A DNA stretch of 38,373 nucleotides, taken from NCBI GenBank assembly GCA_003134695.1, contig PLCB01000011.1, positions 1-38,373 of the forward strand, given 5' to 3'. The notes under the pieces are model-generated. The model saw only the letters and a program-made list of their open reading frames with translations, made no database searches and was not told the DNA's origin. A program made the position numbers and the translations under genes. Positions within the stretch are counted from its first letter, which is position 1. Every line of letters starts with the position of its first letter. The DNA is from Candidatus Zemynaea palustris (GTDB taxonomy: Bacteria; Vulcanimicrobiota; Vulcanimicrobiia; Vulcanimicrobiales; Vulcanimicrobiaceae). Below are positions 15,675 to 25,242 of the stretch, piece after piece.

Positions 15675-16577
15675 ATGCAAAAGCGTAACGCTGCCGCGGT
15701 CATCGGGGCGTTGCTCGCCGTCTACATTCTCTGGGGTTCGACGGCTCCGGCGATCAAGATCGCGGTCCAAAGCATCCCGCCGTTTGACATGGCCGCGCTG
15801 CGTTTTCTGATCGCAGGCGGCATTCTCTGGTGCTGGGTACGCCTGCGACGCGAGCCGCTGCCGACGGTTCGCGATTGGCGGGGCGCTGTCATTACCGGGA
15901 CGACGCTGCTCACGTTCGGTAACGGCACCTTTGCGTGGTGTCTCCAATACATGCCGAGCGGCGTCGGCTCGCTATTCTTCGCGCTCACACCACTTTGGAA
16001 CGCGTTGATCGGCTTGCTCTTCTATCGCGAACGGCTTTCGCCGCCGGCGATAGCGGGCATCGTGCTCGGTTTCGGCGGAATGGCCTATCTCGTCTCACCG
16101 AGCGGCGCCGAAGGACTCGCGCTTCCGATCGTCGCGCTGGCGGCCGCCTCGTCGGTCATGTGGTCGGTCGGCTCGATGATCCAGCGCCGTTATCCGGCGA
16201 CGCATTTCTTGCAGATGAGCTCCATGCAGATGCTGGTCGGATTCGTCGAGTTGAGCGTTCTCGGAGCGGTGAGCGGCGAACGTCTGAGCCCAGCAGAGTT
16301 TACGCCGGCGGCGACGGCGGCGCTCGCGTTCTTGATCGTCTTCGGCAGCATCGTCGGCTTCAGCGCTTTCATTTGGCTCACGCGCAACGTCGAAACGGTG
16401 CTGGCCTCGACTTACTCGTACGTGAACCCGATCGTGGCGATCGTGATCTCGGTGCTCCTGTTGCACGAACCGCTGACATGGCACACGCTTCTCGGGGCGA
16501 CGCTCATCCTCGCCGGGGTCGCGCTGATGATCAGGCTAGCGCCGCGCGGCGGGGCCGGCTTTTCGGCGCTCAAATAA
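15675..16577 (+). CDS. DMT-superfamily (EamA) transporter
   Basis: 300 residues, about ten membrane helices in two EamA repeats (residues 10-140 and 155-295), starting GALLAVYILWGSTAPAIKIA, the usual first helix of these exporters. The second repeat contains STYSYVNPIVAIVISVLLLHEPL, typical of the family. Substrate is probably a small metabolite or amino acid, but cannot be assigned. It follows lon by 33 bases on the same strand. Its end overlaps the convergent MFS gene by 42 bases. Confidence 0.9.
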   Translation: MQKRNAAAVIGALLAVYILWGSTAPAIKIAVQSIPPFDMAALRFLIAGGILWCWVRLRREPLPTVRDWRGAVITGTTLLTFGNGTFAWCLQYMPSGVGSLFFALTPLWNALIGLLFYRERLSPPAIAGIVLGFGGMAYLVSPSGAEGLALPIVALAAASSVMWSVGSMIQRRYPATHFLQMSSMQMLVGFVELSVLGAVSGERLSPAEFTPAATAALAFLIVFGSIVGFSAFIWLTRNVETVLASTYSYVNPIVAIVISVLLLHEPLTWHTLLGATLILAGVALMIRLAPRGGAGFSALK

Positions 16578-18098
16578 GAAGACGAGCGGGATGCAGAAGA
16601 ACGTGGCCGCGCCGACGAGGTACGAGGCATCGGCGAAGGCCATGGTGTTCGCTTGCTGGACGATCGCTTGATATAACCGGCTGAGCTCGTGATGCGCGAC
16701 CAGATCGCGCACGGTCGAGTTGTGCAGCGTTACGTTGGCCGCCAGGATCGTTTGATGAAAGGCCTCGCGGTGCGCGAGCAAGGTGACGAGTGCCGCCGTC
16801 GAGATCGAGCCCCCGAGTTGAAGCGAGAGGTTCACGAAGGCCGTCGCCTTCGGTACGACGTCGCCCGGCACGGAACTGACGACCGCGATCGAGAGCGGGA
16901 TGAACAAGAGCGCCAGGCCGGCGCCCCCGAGCATCAGCGGGAGGCCGAGGCTCCAGAACGGCGTGTTGCTCGTCGACACATCTCCGAGCCAGATGTTCGA
17001 GGCGGCGACGAGCGCGAAGCCCGCAGCGAGCAAGATGCGCGAATCGATTCGTCCCGTTCCGACGAGCCGTACGATGGCCATGGTCAAAATGCCGGTCACG
17101 ACTGCGCGCACCAGGATCAACTCGCCGGAGAGCGTCGCGGTGAAATTCAAGATCGACTGAACGTACTGGGGCAGTAAGACGATCGTGCCGAACAGGCTCG
17201 CGCCCATCACGAGCGCTAGCGCCGAACCCGCCATGACGCTCCGGTAACGCAAGGCTCGAAGGTCGACGACCGGATACTTCGCGCCGAACAACTCCCAGAA
17301 GACGAACGCGACGATGCCGGCGAGGGCGGTGCACGCAAGTGCGACGATCAGGTCGTCATTGAACCAGTCGCGACGCTGGCCTTCGTCGAGGATGAACTGG
17401 AGCGAACCGAGTCCGATCACGAGCAGCGCGAGGCCGGGCGTGTCGAGCGGGACGCGGCGAGGCTTCGTCGGGTTCTTCATCATCGCGAGGATGACGATCC
17501 CAGCGATCGCGCCGGGGACGATGTTGATCAGGAAGACGTAGTTCCACGAAAAGTTATCCGTGAGCAACCCACCCAGCGTCGGCCCGACCGTCGGGCCGAC
17601 GATCGCGCCGAGCGCGAAGATCCCTTGACTCAAACCCAACTTGTCGGGCGGAAAGGTATCGCGGAGCGCCGCCTGGCCGGTTGCGATCAAGCCGCCGCCG
17701 AACGCGCCCTGAACGACCCGCCAGAAAATGAGCGCTCCGATCGAGCCCGAGAGTCCGCACAGCACCGAGGCGATCGTGAAGCCGAAGATCGCGGTGGCGT
17801 AGTATTGGCGGCGGCCGAAGCGAAGCTGCAGCCACGGCGTGATCGGAATGATAACGACCGCCGAGATGATGTAACCGGTGACGACCCACGCACCTTCGTC
17901 GAACGTCGCTCCGAGGTTGCCCTGAATCACCGGGAGCGCAACGTTGACGATCGTTCCGTCGAGCGTCTGTAAGAGTGTCGCGAGCATGATCGCGGCGACG
18001 AGGATCACGAGACGGCTGCCGCTTTCGACGGCCCGATATTCCGGCGCGGCCTCTGCCGGCGCCCCTTGGGCCGGCGTGGTTTGTTCGGCACCTTCCAT
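16536..18098 (-). CDS. DHA2-family (EmrB/QacA type) multidrug efflux MFS transporter
   Basis: 520 residues, about 14 membrane helices, inner-membrane proton-driven drug exporter. Seen: helix 1 with LLQTLDGTIVNVALPVIQGNL, motif A RFGRRQYY, and the antiporter motif C in IVGPTVGPTLGGLL. No EmrA-type membrane-fusion partner or outer-membrane channel lies beside it; the gene sits four bases after selD on the same strand, so the two are likely cotranscribed. A link to selenium or oxyanion export is possible but there is no sequence evidence for it. Confidence 0.9.
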   Translation of the reverse strand: MEGAEQTTPAQGAPAEAAPEYRAVESGSRLVILVAAIMLATLLQTLDGTIVNVALPVIQGNLGATFDEGAWVVTGYIISAVVIIPITPWLQLRFGRRQYYATAIFGFTIASVLCGLSGSIGALIFWRVVQGAFGGGLIATGQAALRDTFPPDKLGLSQGIFALGAIVGPTVGPTLGGLLTDNFSWNYVFLINIVPGAIAGIVILAMMKNPTKPRRVPLDTPGLALLVIGLGSLQFILDEGQRRDWFNDDLIVALACTALAGIVAFVFWELFGAKYPVVDLRALRYRSVMAGSALALVMGASLFGTIVLLPQYVQSILNFTATLSGELILVRAVVTGILTMAIVRLVGTGRIDSRILLAAGFALVAASNIWLGDVSTSNTPFWSLGLPLMLGGAGLALLFIPLSIAVVSSVPGDVVPKATAFVNLSLQLGGSISTAALVTLLAHREAFHQTILAANVTLHNSTVRDLVAHHELSRLYQAIVQQANTMAFADASYLVGAATFFCIPLVFLFERRKAGPAARR

Positions 18099-18102
18099 AG
18101 AG

Positions 18103-19143
18103 CTACGAGACGATGATACCGGTGCCGGCTTCGACGATGCCGATCTCGGCGCCGAGTGCGCCGCTTTCGGTCAGCTCCGCGCGCAGCGACGCCGCAGATT
18201 CGGGAGCAACCGCGATCAACAGACCGCCGGACGTTTGCGCGTCGCTGAGGATCAGCCGCGTGTCGGGCGCTACCTCCCGAGCGAACTCGGTGAACTGCTC
18301 GTGCTCCTTAAGGTTGTTACGCGTGCCTGTCGGCGCGATACCCACCGAGAGCATGTCGCGCACCAGCGGATGCAGCGGCAGCGATTTCGCAAAGATGCGC
18401 ATCCGCACGCCGCTCGCGCGCATCATCTCGCCGGCGTGACCGAGAAGACCGAAGCCCGTGATGTCGGTGGCGGCGTGCGCGCCCGCCGCCAGCATCGCCC
18501 GCGACGCGGCCGCATTCAACGTCGTCATCCACTTCACAACGGGCGCGATCTCGCGCTCGCCGATCGCACCCTTCTTGAGGGCCGAAGAAAGGATGCCCGT
18601 GCCGAGCGGTTTGGTGAGAATCAAGACGTCTCCGGGTCGAGCGCCGGCGTTGGTCACGATGCGCTGCGGATGGATGACGCCGGTCACCGCCATCCCGTAT
18701 TTCGGCTCGTCGTCTTCGATGGTGTGTCCGCCGATGATGGCGACGCCGGCTTCGCGCGCGATCTCGGCGCCGCCCGCGAAGATGCGCGCCAGAATCTCGG
18801 GCCCGAGTTTCTCCATCGGATAGGCGGCAATGTTGAGCGCCGTGATCGGTGCGCCGCCCATGGCGTAGATGTCGGAGAGCGCGTTGGCGGCGGCGATGCG
18901 GCCGAAGTCGAACGGATCGTCGACGATGGGCGTGAAAAAATCCACCGTCTGCACGACGGCCAGATCGTCACGAAGTTTATAGACGCCGGCGTCATCGCTG
19001 GTATGAAAGTCGACGAGCACGTTCGGGTCGAGCGGTTTGGGCAAGTGGCGCAGGACCTGCGCCAGGTCGGCCGAGCCGACTTTACTCGCTCAACCGCCGC
19101 CCGAAGAGAGCGCCGTGAGCCTGACGCGATCCGATGCTTGCAT
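18103..19143 (-). CDS. selD: Selenophosphate synthetase SelD with in-frame TGA read as selenocysteine
   Basis: Selenide, water dikinase makes selenophosphate from selenide and ATP, the donor for Sec-tRNA and selenouridine. A plain reading frame starts only at 19044 (MPKPLDPNVLV) and would lack the catalytic end. Starting at ATG 19143 the frame reads MQASDRVRLTALSSGGG, then TGA (19092-19090), then ASKVGSADLAQVLRHLPKPL, which is exactly the SelD active-site region, with the TGA where the family has Cys or Sec (residue 18) and the essential Lys three residues on (K21). The rest is canonical: QTVDFFTPIVDDP, ANALSDIYAMGG, GGHTIEDDEPKYG, TDITGFGLLGHAGEM. Length about 346 residues with Sec. Two hairpins lie just after the TGA. 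MFS gene follows at four bases. Confidence 0.9.
19046..19080 (-). promoter_or_regulatory. Candidate bacterial SECIS element in selD
   Basis: On the mRNA (minus strand), the first hairpin begins nine bases after the TGA: GTCGGC-TCG-GCCGAC. It is followed by a perfect 8-bp hairpin TGGCGCAG-GTC-CTGCGCCA. The second apex reads GCA-GGTC, like the GGUC loop of the Escherichia coli fdhF SECIS, and lies 33 bases from the TGA. It would recruit SelB. Which hairpin is used is undecided. Confidence 0.6.
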
Positions 19144-19178
19144 GCGCGCGAAGTTCGGCGGTATGCTACCATGGTCCG

Positions 19179-20354
19179 GTGAACCGCCATCTGCTTTTTA
19201 TCCCCGGCCCGGTGACCTGCGCCCAGCCCGTCCTCGAGGCGATGGCGAAACCGATGATCGACCACCGCGGCCCCGAGTTCGCGGCATTGCTCGCACGAAT
19301 CGAACGCGGAATGCGTCCGATCTTTGGGACGCAGGCCGAGATCGAGATCCTGGGCTGTTCGGGGACCGGCGGATTGGAAGCGGCGATCGCGAGCGCCTTT
19401 TCGCCGGGCCAGCGCGTCCTGGCCGCGCCGGTCGGCGTCTTCGGAAAGCGGCTCGCCAACATCGCGCGTGCCTACGGGCTCGAGGTCGAATTGCTCGACA
19501 CACCGTACGGCCACGCGGTCGATCCCGCGGCGCTCGAAGAAAAACTGAAAGCCGATCGCGCGCACGCGTTCGACGGAATTCTGTTGACGCACAACGAGAC
19601 CTCGACCGGGGTGCAAAACGACATGGCCGCACTCGCCGCAGCGATCGGCGACCATCCGGCCACGACGATCGTCGATTCCGTCAGTGGGCTCGGTGCCTCA
19701 CCCTTCGAGATGGACGCCTGGCGATACGACATCGTCGTCACCGCCACCCAGAAAGCGCTCGCGGTGCCGCCGGGGATCTCGATGGTCGCCGTCTCGGCGC
19801 GCGGCTGGGAGCGGATCGCGCAGGCCAAGGCGCCGCGCTTCTACTTAGATCTCGCGCGCGCGCGAGAATTTGCGCCGCAGGGACAGACGCCGTGGACACC
19901 GCCGGTTTCGATCGCCTTCGCGCTCGACGTCGGCATCGAACGTTATCACGCCGAGGGCGCGGCCAACGTCTACGCGCGCCACGATCGTTACGCGCGGGCG
20001 ATCCGGGCGGCGACGACGACGCTGCGCTTGGAACTTTTCTCGCAGCCGAACGCGCACTCGGTCACGGTCGTGGCCCTACGCTTGCCGGAAAACCTCAGCG
20101 CCGATGCGATTCGGCGCACGCTGCGTGAAGAAGCCGGCGTCGTGATCGGCGGCGGCCAGCAAGACCTCAAGGGGAAGATCCTGCGCATCGGAACGATGGG
20201 CGCGCTCACGCAGACCGACATCTTGGGGGCGATCGGCGCGCTCGAGATCGCGCTGCTCAAACAGGCTTACGCGTTGCAGGTCGGCAGCGGCGTCCGGGCC
20301 GCGTTCGAAGTGTTCTTGGAGAAAGAAGCGGCGTCGGCGCTCGTCGGCGCATGA
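19179..20354 (+). CDS. Class V aminotransferase (serine-pyruvate / alanine-glyoxylate type)
   Basis: 391 residues, PLP enzyme of fold type I. Seen: FIPGPVTCAQPVLEAMAKP and DHRGPEFAALL at the start, GCSGTGGLEAAI in the cofactor pocket, VDSVSGLGASPFEMDAW with the PLP Asp, and the Schiff-base Lys192 in TATQKALAVPPG. Close relatives are serine-pyruvate, alanine-glyoxylate and (S)-ureidoglycine-glyoxylate aminotransferases; the substrate cannot be decided. GTG 19179 has no Shine-Dalgarno, and a TATGCT -10-like box (19162-19167) lies 11 bases before it, so the transcript may be leaderless. Divergent from selD with 35 bases between starts. Confidence 0.9.
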   Translation: MNRHLLFIPGPVTCAQPVLEAMAKPMIDHRGPEFAALLARIERGMRPIFGTQAEIEILGCSGTGGLEAAIASAFSPGQRVLAAPVGVFGKRLANIARAYGLEVELLDTPYGHAVDPAALEEKLKADRAHAFDGILLTHNETSTGVQNDMAALAAAIGDHPATTIVDSVSGLGASPFEMDAWRYDIVVTATQKALAVPPGISMVAVSARGWERIAQAKAPRFYLDLARAREFAPQGQTPWTPPVSIAFALDVGIERYHAEGAANVYARHDRYARAIRAATTTLRLELFSQPNAHSVTVVALRLPENLSADAIRRTLREEAGVVIGGGQQDLKGKILRIGTMGALTQTDILGAIGALEIALLKQAYALQVGSGVRAAFEVFLEKEAASALVGA

Positions 20355-20803
20355 TCCCCTTCGAGCGCATCGCGAGCATCGCGAGCGCGACCCTTGCGGT
20401 CGCGATCGCTTTCGGCGGCTGTACCGGCGACGGCGCAAATCCGAACCCGGGGCCGAGCATCGCCTGCGAGGTCGCGCAGGTTTTCTTGCTGCAGGCCTTC
20501 CCGATCACAGGGGCCACCGGCGTCCCGGTGACCACGCCTTCGCTCGTCTTCGCGATCCCTCAAGCGGCGAATCCCGCCGGTTATCAGGTGCAACTCGTCG
20601 CAAACGGCCAAACGCCGTTGGGAAGCGTCCTCGGTGCGCCGCCGTCGCCGCTGCCGAGTCCGATCGCGCCGCCGCCGCCCAATTACGTCTACGCCGGCGC
20701 GAGTCCGCCGCCTTTGCAAGCGAGCACCGGTTACCTGGTGCAGCTCAAAACGCCACTTACCTGTCTCGGGCCCGAGACGACGGGGACGTTCTCGACGCAG
20801 TAG
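20351..20803 (+). CDS. Secreted or lipid-anchored protein, unknown function
   Basis: 150 residues. An N-terminal signal-like segment (IASATLAVAIAFGGC) ends in a cysteine at residue 24 that could be lipidated, though the lipobox (F-G-G-C) is imperfect. The rest is rich in Pro, Ala and Gly, with a proline run near residues 94-110 (PPSPLPSPIAPPPPNY), followed by a short beta-rich end. ATG overlaps the TGA of the aminotransferase (ATGA), but a role in common is not obvious. Family not recognised. Confidence 0.65.
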   Translation: MIPFERIASIASATLAVAIAFGGCTGDGANPNPGPSIACEVAQVFLLQAFPITGATGVPVTTPSLVFAIPQAANPAGYQVQLVANGQTPLGSVLGAPPSPLPSPIAPPPPNYVYAGASPPPLQASTGYLVQLKTPLTCLGPETTGTFSTQ

Positions 20804-20853
20804 CATCACGCGGCCTGGGTTCGGGACGTTATCATCCCACAAGGAGGCACGCC

Positions 20854-22281
20854 ATGCGTTTTTTGGCCGTTTTTGTATTTCTGATTTCCGCTGGAGCCCT
20901 AACGGGGTTACGTTCGAGCGCGGTGACGGTCGAGAGACCGAGCACGCTCGCCGACCAGCGACAAATCAACGTGACCATCTACAACAGCAACCTCGCGCTC
21001 ATCCACGATCGCCGTCACATCGCCTTGGAGCGTGGTGAGAACCGCATCGCTTGGCGCGACGTTAGCGCGAATCTCGACGGAACGTCGTCGCTGCTCGAGA
21101 GCAATACGTCGCCCGGCACGGTTTCGTTGCTCGAACAGAACTTCAACTTCGATTTGCTCAGACCGTCTGCGCTGCTCGAAAAGGCCGTCGGCAGCCAGGT
21201 CATCGTCATCCACAACCATCCACTCGCCGGACAACCGACCGAAGAGCGAGCGAAACTGTTGAGTACCAACGAGGGCTTGATCCTGCAATACGCCGACCGC
21301 ATCGAAACGAGTCTCTACGACTCGCGCATCGTCTACACGTCGCTGCCGGCCAACCTGCGCGATCGGCCGACGCTCGTGCTCGATCTTGATAGCGCGTCCG
21401 CCGGCAGCCAGGATCTCGATCTCAGCTATCTCACAAGCGGGCTGGGATGGCATGCGGAGTACGTCGGACAGGTCTCTGCCAACGACGACCGCCTCGATCT
21501 GAGCGGCAAAGTGACGCTGACGAATACGAGCGGCACGTCATATCAGAACGCCCACCTGCAGCTCGTCGCCGGCAACGTCAACGTACCGCCGCCTTCGCCG
21601 GCGATGCTTCAAACGATCGGTCGCGTGACGAGTCGGGCCGCCGATAGCTTTGCGCAAGAAAACTACTTCGAGTATCACTTGTACACGCTGAACCGGCCGA
21701 CGACGGTCGCCGAGAATCAAACCAAACAGGTTGGTTTCCTGACCGCGCATGCCGTCCCGATTCGCAAGACCCTCGAGCTGCGCGGCGGCGCGTCGTACTA
21801 TCGCACGAACACGACCGATCTCGGCGCGAAGCTTCCGATCTCGACGTATGTCAGTTTTGACAACAAGGGCGGCGAGTTGGGCGTCCCGCTGCCAGGCGGC
21901 CTCGTGCGCCTCTACAAGAGTGACTCACGCGGCACGTCGCAATTCCTCGGTGCCGACCGGATCGATCACACACCGAAGAACGAGACGATTCGCCTCCACG
22001 TCGGCGACTCGTTCGACGTCACCGCGCGCAAGAAGCAGACGAATTTTCACATCGTCAGCGAGAGCCCGGCGGTCTACGACACGGCCTACGAGATCGTCAT
22101 CGCAAATGCGAAGGATGAAGCCGTCGACGTCTCGGTGATCGAACCCATCCCCGGCGAGTGGACGGTCCTCAACGAGAACCTGGTGCACCAGAAGAGTTCG
22201 AGCTCGACCGCGACGTGGCTCGTCCACGTTCCGGCGGGCGCTCGCACCACGTTGAACTACAACGTCCGCGTGAAATTCTAA
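20854..22281 (+). CDS. Secreted DUF4139 domain protein
   Basis: 475 residues with a signal peptide (MRFLAVFVFLISAGALTGL). The mature part begins with VTIYNSNLALIHDRRHIALE and continues with WRDVSANLDGTSSLLE, LTSGLGWHAEYVGQV and SGKVTLTNTSGTSYQNAHLQL, the beta-rich layout of DUF4139 proteins, and ends WLVHVPAGARTTLNYNVRVKF. Function of the family is unknown; extracytoplasmic location is well supported. An AAGGAGG Shine-Dalgarno precedes the ATG. No terminator is seen in the 37 bases before the convergent cvpA gene. Confidence 0.85.
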   Translation: MRFLAVFVFLISAGALTGLRSSAVTVERPSTLADQRQINVTIYNSNLALIHDRRHIALERGENRIAWRDVSANLDGTSSLLESNTSPGTVSLLEQNFNFDLLRPSALLEKAVGSQVIVIHNHPLAGQPTEERAKLLSTNEGLILQYADRIETSLYDSRIVYTSLPANLRDRPTLVLDLDSASAGSQDLDLSYLTSGLGWHAEYVGQVSANDDRLDLSGKVTLTNTSGTSYQNAHLQLVAGNVNVPPPSPAMLQTIGRVTSRAADSFAQENYFEYHLYTLNRPTTVAENQTKQVGFLTAHAVPIRKTLELRGGASYYRTNTTDLGAKLPISTYVSFDNKGGELGVPLPGGLVRLYKSDSRGTSQFLGADRIDHTPKNETIRLHVGDSFDVTARKKQTNFHIVSESPAVYDTAYEIVIANAKDEAVDVSVIEPIPGEWTVLNENLVHQKSSSSTATWLVHVPAGARTTLNYNVRVKF

Positions 22282-22318
22282 TATCCAAAGCGTTACCTTC
22301 GCCCCAAGCCGAGCGTTC

Positions 22319-22855
22319 CTACACCCGGTGACGGCGGAAGATCCCGTTCGAGAATGGCTTGGCGAACCAGGGCAGCGACTTCTTGATGAAGGTATCGATC
22401 TGCCCGTTGGGTTGCTCGAAGACCGCGACGAGATACGATTTGTGAAGGTCGCCTCGCAGGTCTTTGCTCAGCGGAAAGTACAGCGCCACGAACAGCACGA
22501 GCCATACGAACGCGGCGGCCCAGGCGACGCCGACGACCGCTCCGAGAACCGCGTTGACGAGTCCGATTAGGGGCAGCTTGGCAATGCGCGCGAAGAGGCC
22601 GCCGACGAAATTCACCGCGGCGTATGCAATCGCCGCGAAGATGATCATCGAGATCACGTGGGCCGAGCCCGGGCCGAGATGCGTCGCGTCGCCGAGCGGT
22701 TTGTCCCAGATGCCGGGATAGGCGAACGCTGCGGCGACGGCGGCGACCAGCGCGAGCGCGCCGGTCAGCTCGAGGACGAACCCGCGAAAGTAGCCGCGAA
22801 CCGCTCCGAGCACAAGGATCGCGCCGATGACGAAGTCCGGCCAGGCGAGCGTCAT
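22319..22855 (-). CDS. cvpA: CvpA family membrane protein
   Basis: 178 residues, four membrane helices starting WPDFVIGAILVLGAVRGYFRGFVLELTG, the CvpA signature (D-x-x-I...G-x-x-R-G-x-x-x-G). The family is linked to colicin V production and envelope stress, mechanism unknown. It is the last gene of the pheS-pheT-cvpA unit: its start overlaps the pheT stop (ATGA), so it is translated with pheT. The C-terminal third is cytosolic and basic (KPFSNGIFRRHR). Confidence 0.85.
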   Translation of the reverse strand: MTLAWPDFVIGAILVLGAVRGYFRGFVLELTGALALVAAVAAAFAYPGIWDKPLGDATHLGPGSAHVISMIIFAAIAYAAVNFVGGLFARIAKLPLIGLVNAVLGAVVGVAWAAAFVWLVLFVALYFPLSKDLRGDLHKSYLVAVFEQPNGQIDTFIKKSLPWFAKPFSNGIFRRHRV

Positions 22856-25242
22856 TCGCGAATCTTCGCTCCGCAGCGCTCGCGGAGCGACGCCAGAATT
22901 GAGGCGATGTGCTTGTCGGCGTCGGCGTCGGTGAGGGTCGCGTCGTCGCGCTGCAGCACCACGCGGACTGCGACGCTCTTCTTTCCGGTCTCAACTTGCG
23001 GACCACGGTATTCGTCGAAGACGCGCACGCTGCCGACCACGCCGTCGGCTCCGGCACGCACCGCGTGCTCGATGTCGATCGCCGGGATCTCGGGCGCGAC
23101 GATCAAGGCGAGGTCGCGCTCGATCGCCGGGTAACGCGACGGCGCCTTGTAGCGCGGCACGAGATACTCCGGAAGGTCGTGCACCCGCGCGACGCCGGCG
23201 TACACGTTGCCCTTGATATCGTAGGCCGCGAGGAGGCGAGGATCGACCGCGCCGATCGCCGCCGCATCGACGCCGTCGACGAGCAACGTCGCCGTCTTGC
23301 CGGGGTGGAATTCGTTGCGCTGGCCGCTGACCGTTTCGGCGTTGCGGCCGGCGATCGCGCGTAACGCCGCGAGCGAATCGGCCTTGAATTCGAGGAAGCC
23401 GGAATCGCGCCAGGCGGGTTCATCGACCTTCGCCGTCGCGAGCGCCCAAGCGACCATCCCGGTTTCGAAGGCCGACGACTCGATCTTTCCGGTGGATTCA
23501 GGCGTTTCGCAAAACACGTGGCCGATCTCGAACAGGCGCAGCGGCATCGCGCTCCCGTAACGTGCCACAAGGCCGAGAAGTCCCGGCAGCAGCGAGAAGC
23601 GCAGGTAGCGATGGTCTTCGGAGAGCGGGTTCGAGATCTCGACGACCGCGCCCGGCAATTCGACGCCGGCGGCCTGATAACGATCGCGCGGTTGGGCCGA
23701 TTGCAGCGAGAACGTCATCGCTTCGCGATAGCCGGCGGCGGCGAAGGCGTGCGCGACGCGCCGCTCGTCGTGGTATTTCTTGCTCGAGATCGCGTGTTCG
23801 AAGATCGGCGGCTGTTGGGCCGCGATGCGGTCGTAGCCGGCGATCCGGCCGATCTCCTCGATCAGATCCTCGCGGATCTTCAAGTCGCCGCGCCACGGCG
23901 GCGGCGTCGCGATGAACGCGTCGCCGTCGCGCGCGACCTCGAAACCAAGTCCCTTGAGCGCCCATTCGATCTCTTCGTCCGTCACGAGCATCCCGAGCAA
24001 CGCCTGAACCTGGGCGGCGGTGACGCGAATCGCTCCCGGCGTCTCGAGTTCCGCGCCGACCGCGACCGGCCGGTACGGTTTCGCGCCCTCCGCCTGCAGC
24101 AGATGCGCCGCGCGCGCGGCGCCGAGTTCGCCGAGCGCGAGCGGCAGCGACTTTTCGTGGCGGCTCGAGGCGTCGGTGCGCAGGCCGTGTGCGATGCTCA
24201 TCCGGCGAATCCGCGCCCCGCTGAAGCTCGCCGCTTCCAGCAACAGTTCGTGCGTCGACTCGGTGACCTCGCTTGAACGGGCGCCGCGCAAGCCGGCGAG
24301 GCACTGCGCCTGCTCTTCATCGGCGATCACCAAGTCGACCGGCTCGACCTTGCGCACCTCGCCGTCGAGCGTCGTGATCGTCTCGTTCGCCAAACCGTTG
24401 CGGACGATAAGACGCCGGCCAGCGAGTTTTTCGTAATCGTAGAAGTGCAGCGGCTGACCGACCTCGAGCATCACGAAGTTCGAGATGTCGACGAGGTTGT
24501 TGATCGGTCGTTGCCCGGCGAGTGCGAGCCGCACGCGCATCCAGAAGGGCGACGTCCGCACCCTGACGTTCGAGAAGCGCTGCGCGACGAAACGACGGCA
24601 ATCCGTGCTCTTGAGTTTGACGAGAGCACCGCCTGTTTGGTCGCCGTCGCGCGGATAGTCGTACGAGATGTCGATCTCGCGCACGGGTTTGCCGAGTGCG
24701 GCGCCGAGTTCGCGAGCGAGCCCGATCACGGACATGGCGTCGACGCGGTTCGAGGTCACCTCGACGTCAAGAACGTCGTCTTCGAGGCGGTGCAGCGCCA
24801 CGACGTCAGTCCCCGGCGCGACGTCCGGATCGAGTTGGAGAATTCCGTCCTCGAACCACCCCTCTTCCAAGCCGATCTCGTTGGCGGAGACCAGCATCCC
24901 TTGGGATTCGATTCCGCGCATGGTCCGCGGCGCGATGTCGAGGCCGACCAACTTCGCACCGATCGTCGCGACCGGAACGATCTGGTCGGCGGCGACATTG
25001 GTCGCCGCGGTAGCGATCGTCAGCGGGTCGCGCGCGCCTACGTCGACGACGCACACCAAGAGCCGGTCGGCATTGGGATGCTTCTCGACGCGCACCAGCC
25101 GGCCGGCGACGATGCCGGAGAGTTTCGGGCGGCGCTCGATGTCTTCAACCGGAAAGCCCAGCAGGGCGAAGCGTTGCGCGAGCTCGTCGCTCGACGATTC
25201 CAATTCGATGTAGTCGCGCAGCCACGCGATCGGCAGCTTCAC
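22852..25242 (-). CDS. pheT: Phenylalanyl-tRNA synthetase beta subunit
   Basis: 796 residues; partner of PheS in the alpha2-beta2 enzyme. Domains: tRNA-binding (EMAP/OB) domain around residues 38-150 (SGIVAGRLVRVEKHPNADRL), B3/B4 editing domain around 205-370 (LIVRNGLANETITTLDGE in the later part), B5, the catalytic-like core, and the C-terminal anticodon-binding FDX-ACB fold (RYPAIERDLALIVAPEIPA). GTG 25242 overlaps the pheS stop (GTGA). A much longer frame upstream runs through pheS and is not coding. Confidence 0.97.
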   Translation of the reverse strand: MKLPIAWLRDYIELESSSDELAQRFALLGFPVEDIERRPKLSGIVAGRLVRVEKHPNADRLLVCVVDVGARDPLTIATAATNVAADQIVPVATIGAKLVGLDIAPRTMRGIESQGMLVSANEIGLEEGWFEDGILQLDPDVAPGTDVVALHRLEDDVLDVEVTSNRVDAMSVIGLARELGAALGKPVREIDISYDYPRDGDQTGGALVKLKSTDCRRFVAQRFSNVRVRTSPFWMRVRLALAGQRPINNLVDISNFVMLEVGQPLHFYDYEKLAGRRLIVRNGLANETITTLDGEVRKVEPVDLVIADEEQAQCLAGLRGARSSEVTESTHELLLEAASFSGARIRRMSIAHGLRTDASSRHEKSLPLALGELGAARAAHLLQAEGAKPYRPVAVGAELETPGAIRVTAAQVQALLGMLVTDEEIEWALKGLGFEVARDGDAFIATPPPWRGDLKIREDLIEEIGRIAGYDRIAAQQPPIFEHAISSKKYHDERRVAHAFAAAGYREAMTFSLQSAQPRDRYQAAGVELPGAVVEISNPLSEDHRYLRFSLLPGLLGLVARYGSAMPLRLFEIGHVFCETPESTGKIESSAFETGMVAWALATAKVDEPAWRDSGFLEFKADSLAALRAIAGRNAETVSGQRNEFHPGKTATLLVDGVDAAAIGAVDPRLLAAYDIKGNVYAGVARVHDLPEYLVPRYKAPSRYPAIERDLALIVAPEIPAIDIEHAVRAGADGVVGSVRVFDEYRGPQVETGKKSVAVRVVLQRDDATLTDADADKHIASILASLRERCGAKIRE

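Noticed and set aside
18103-19044. selD as a truncated pseudogene starting at 19044
   Set aside because: The upstream frame continues with the exact family sequence, and the only interruption is TGA at the known Cys/Sec position.
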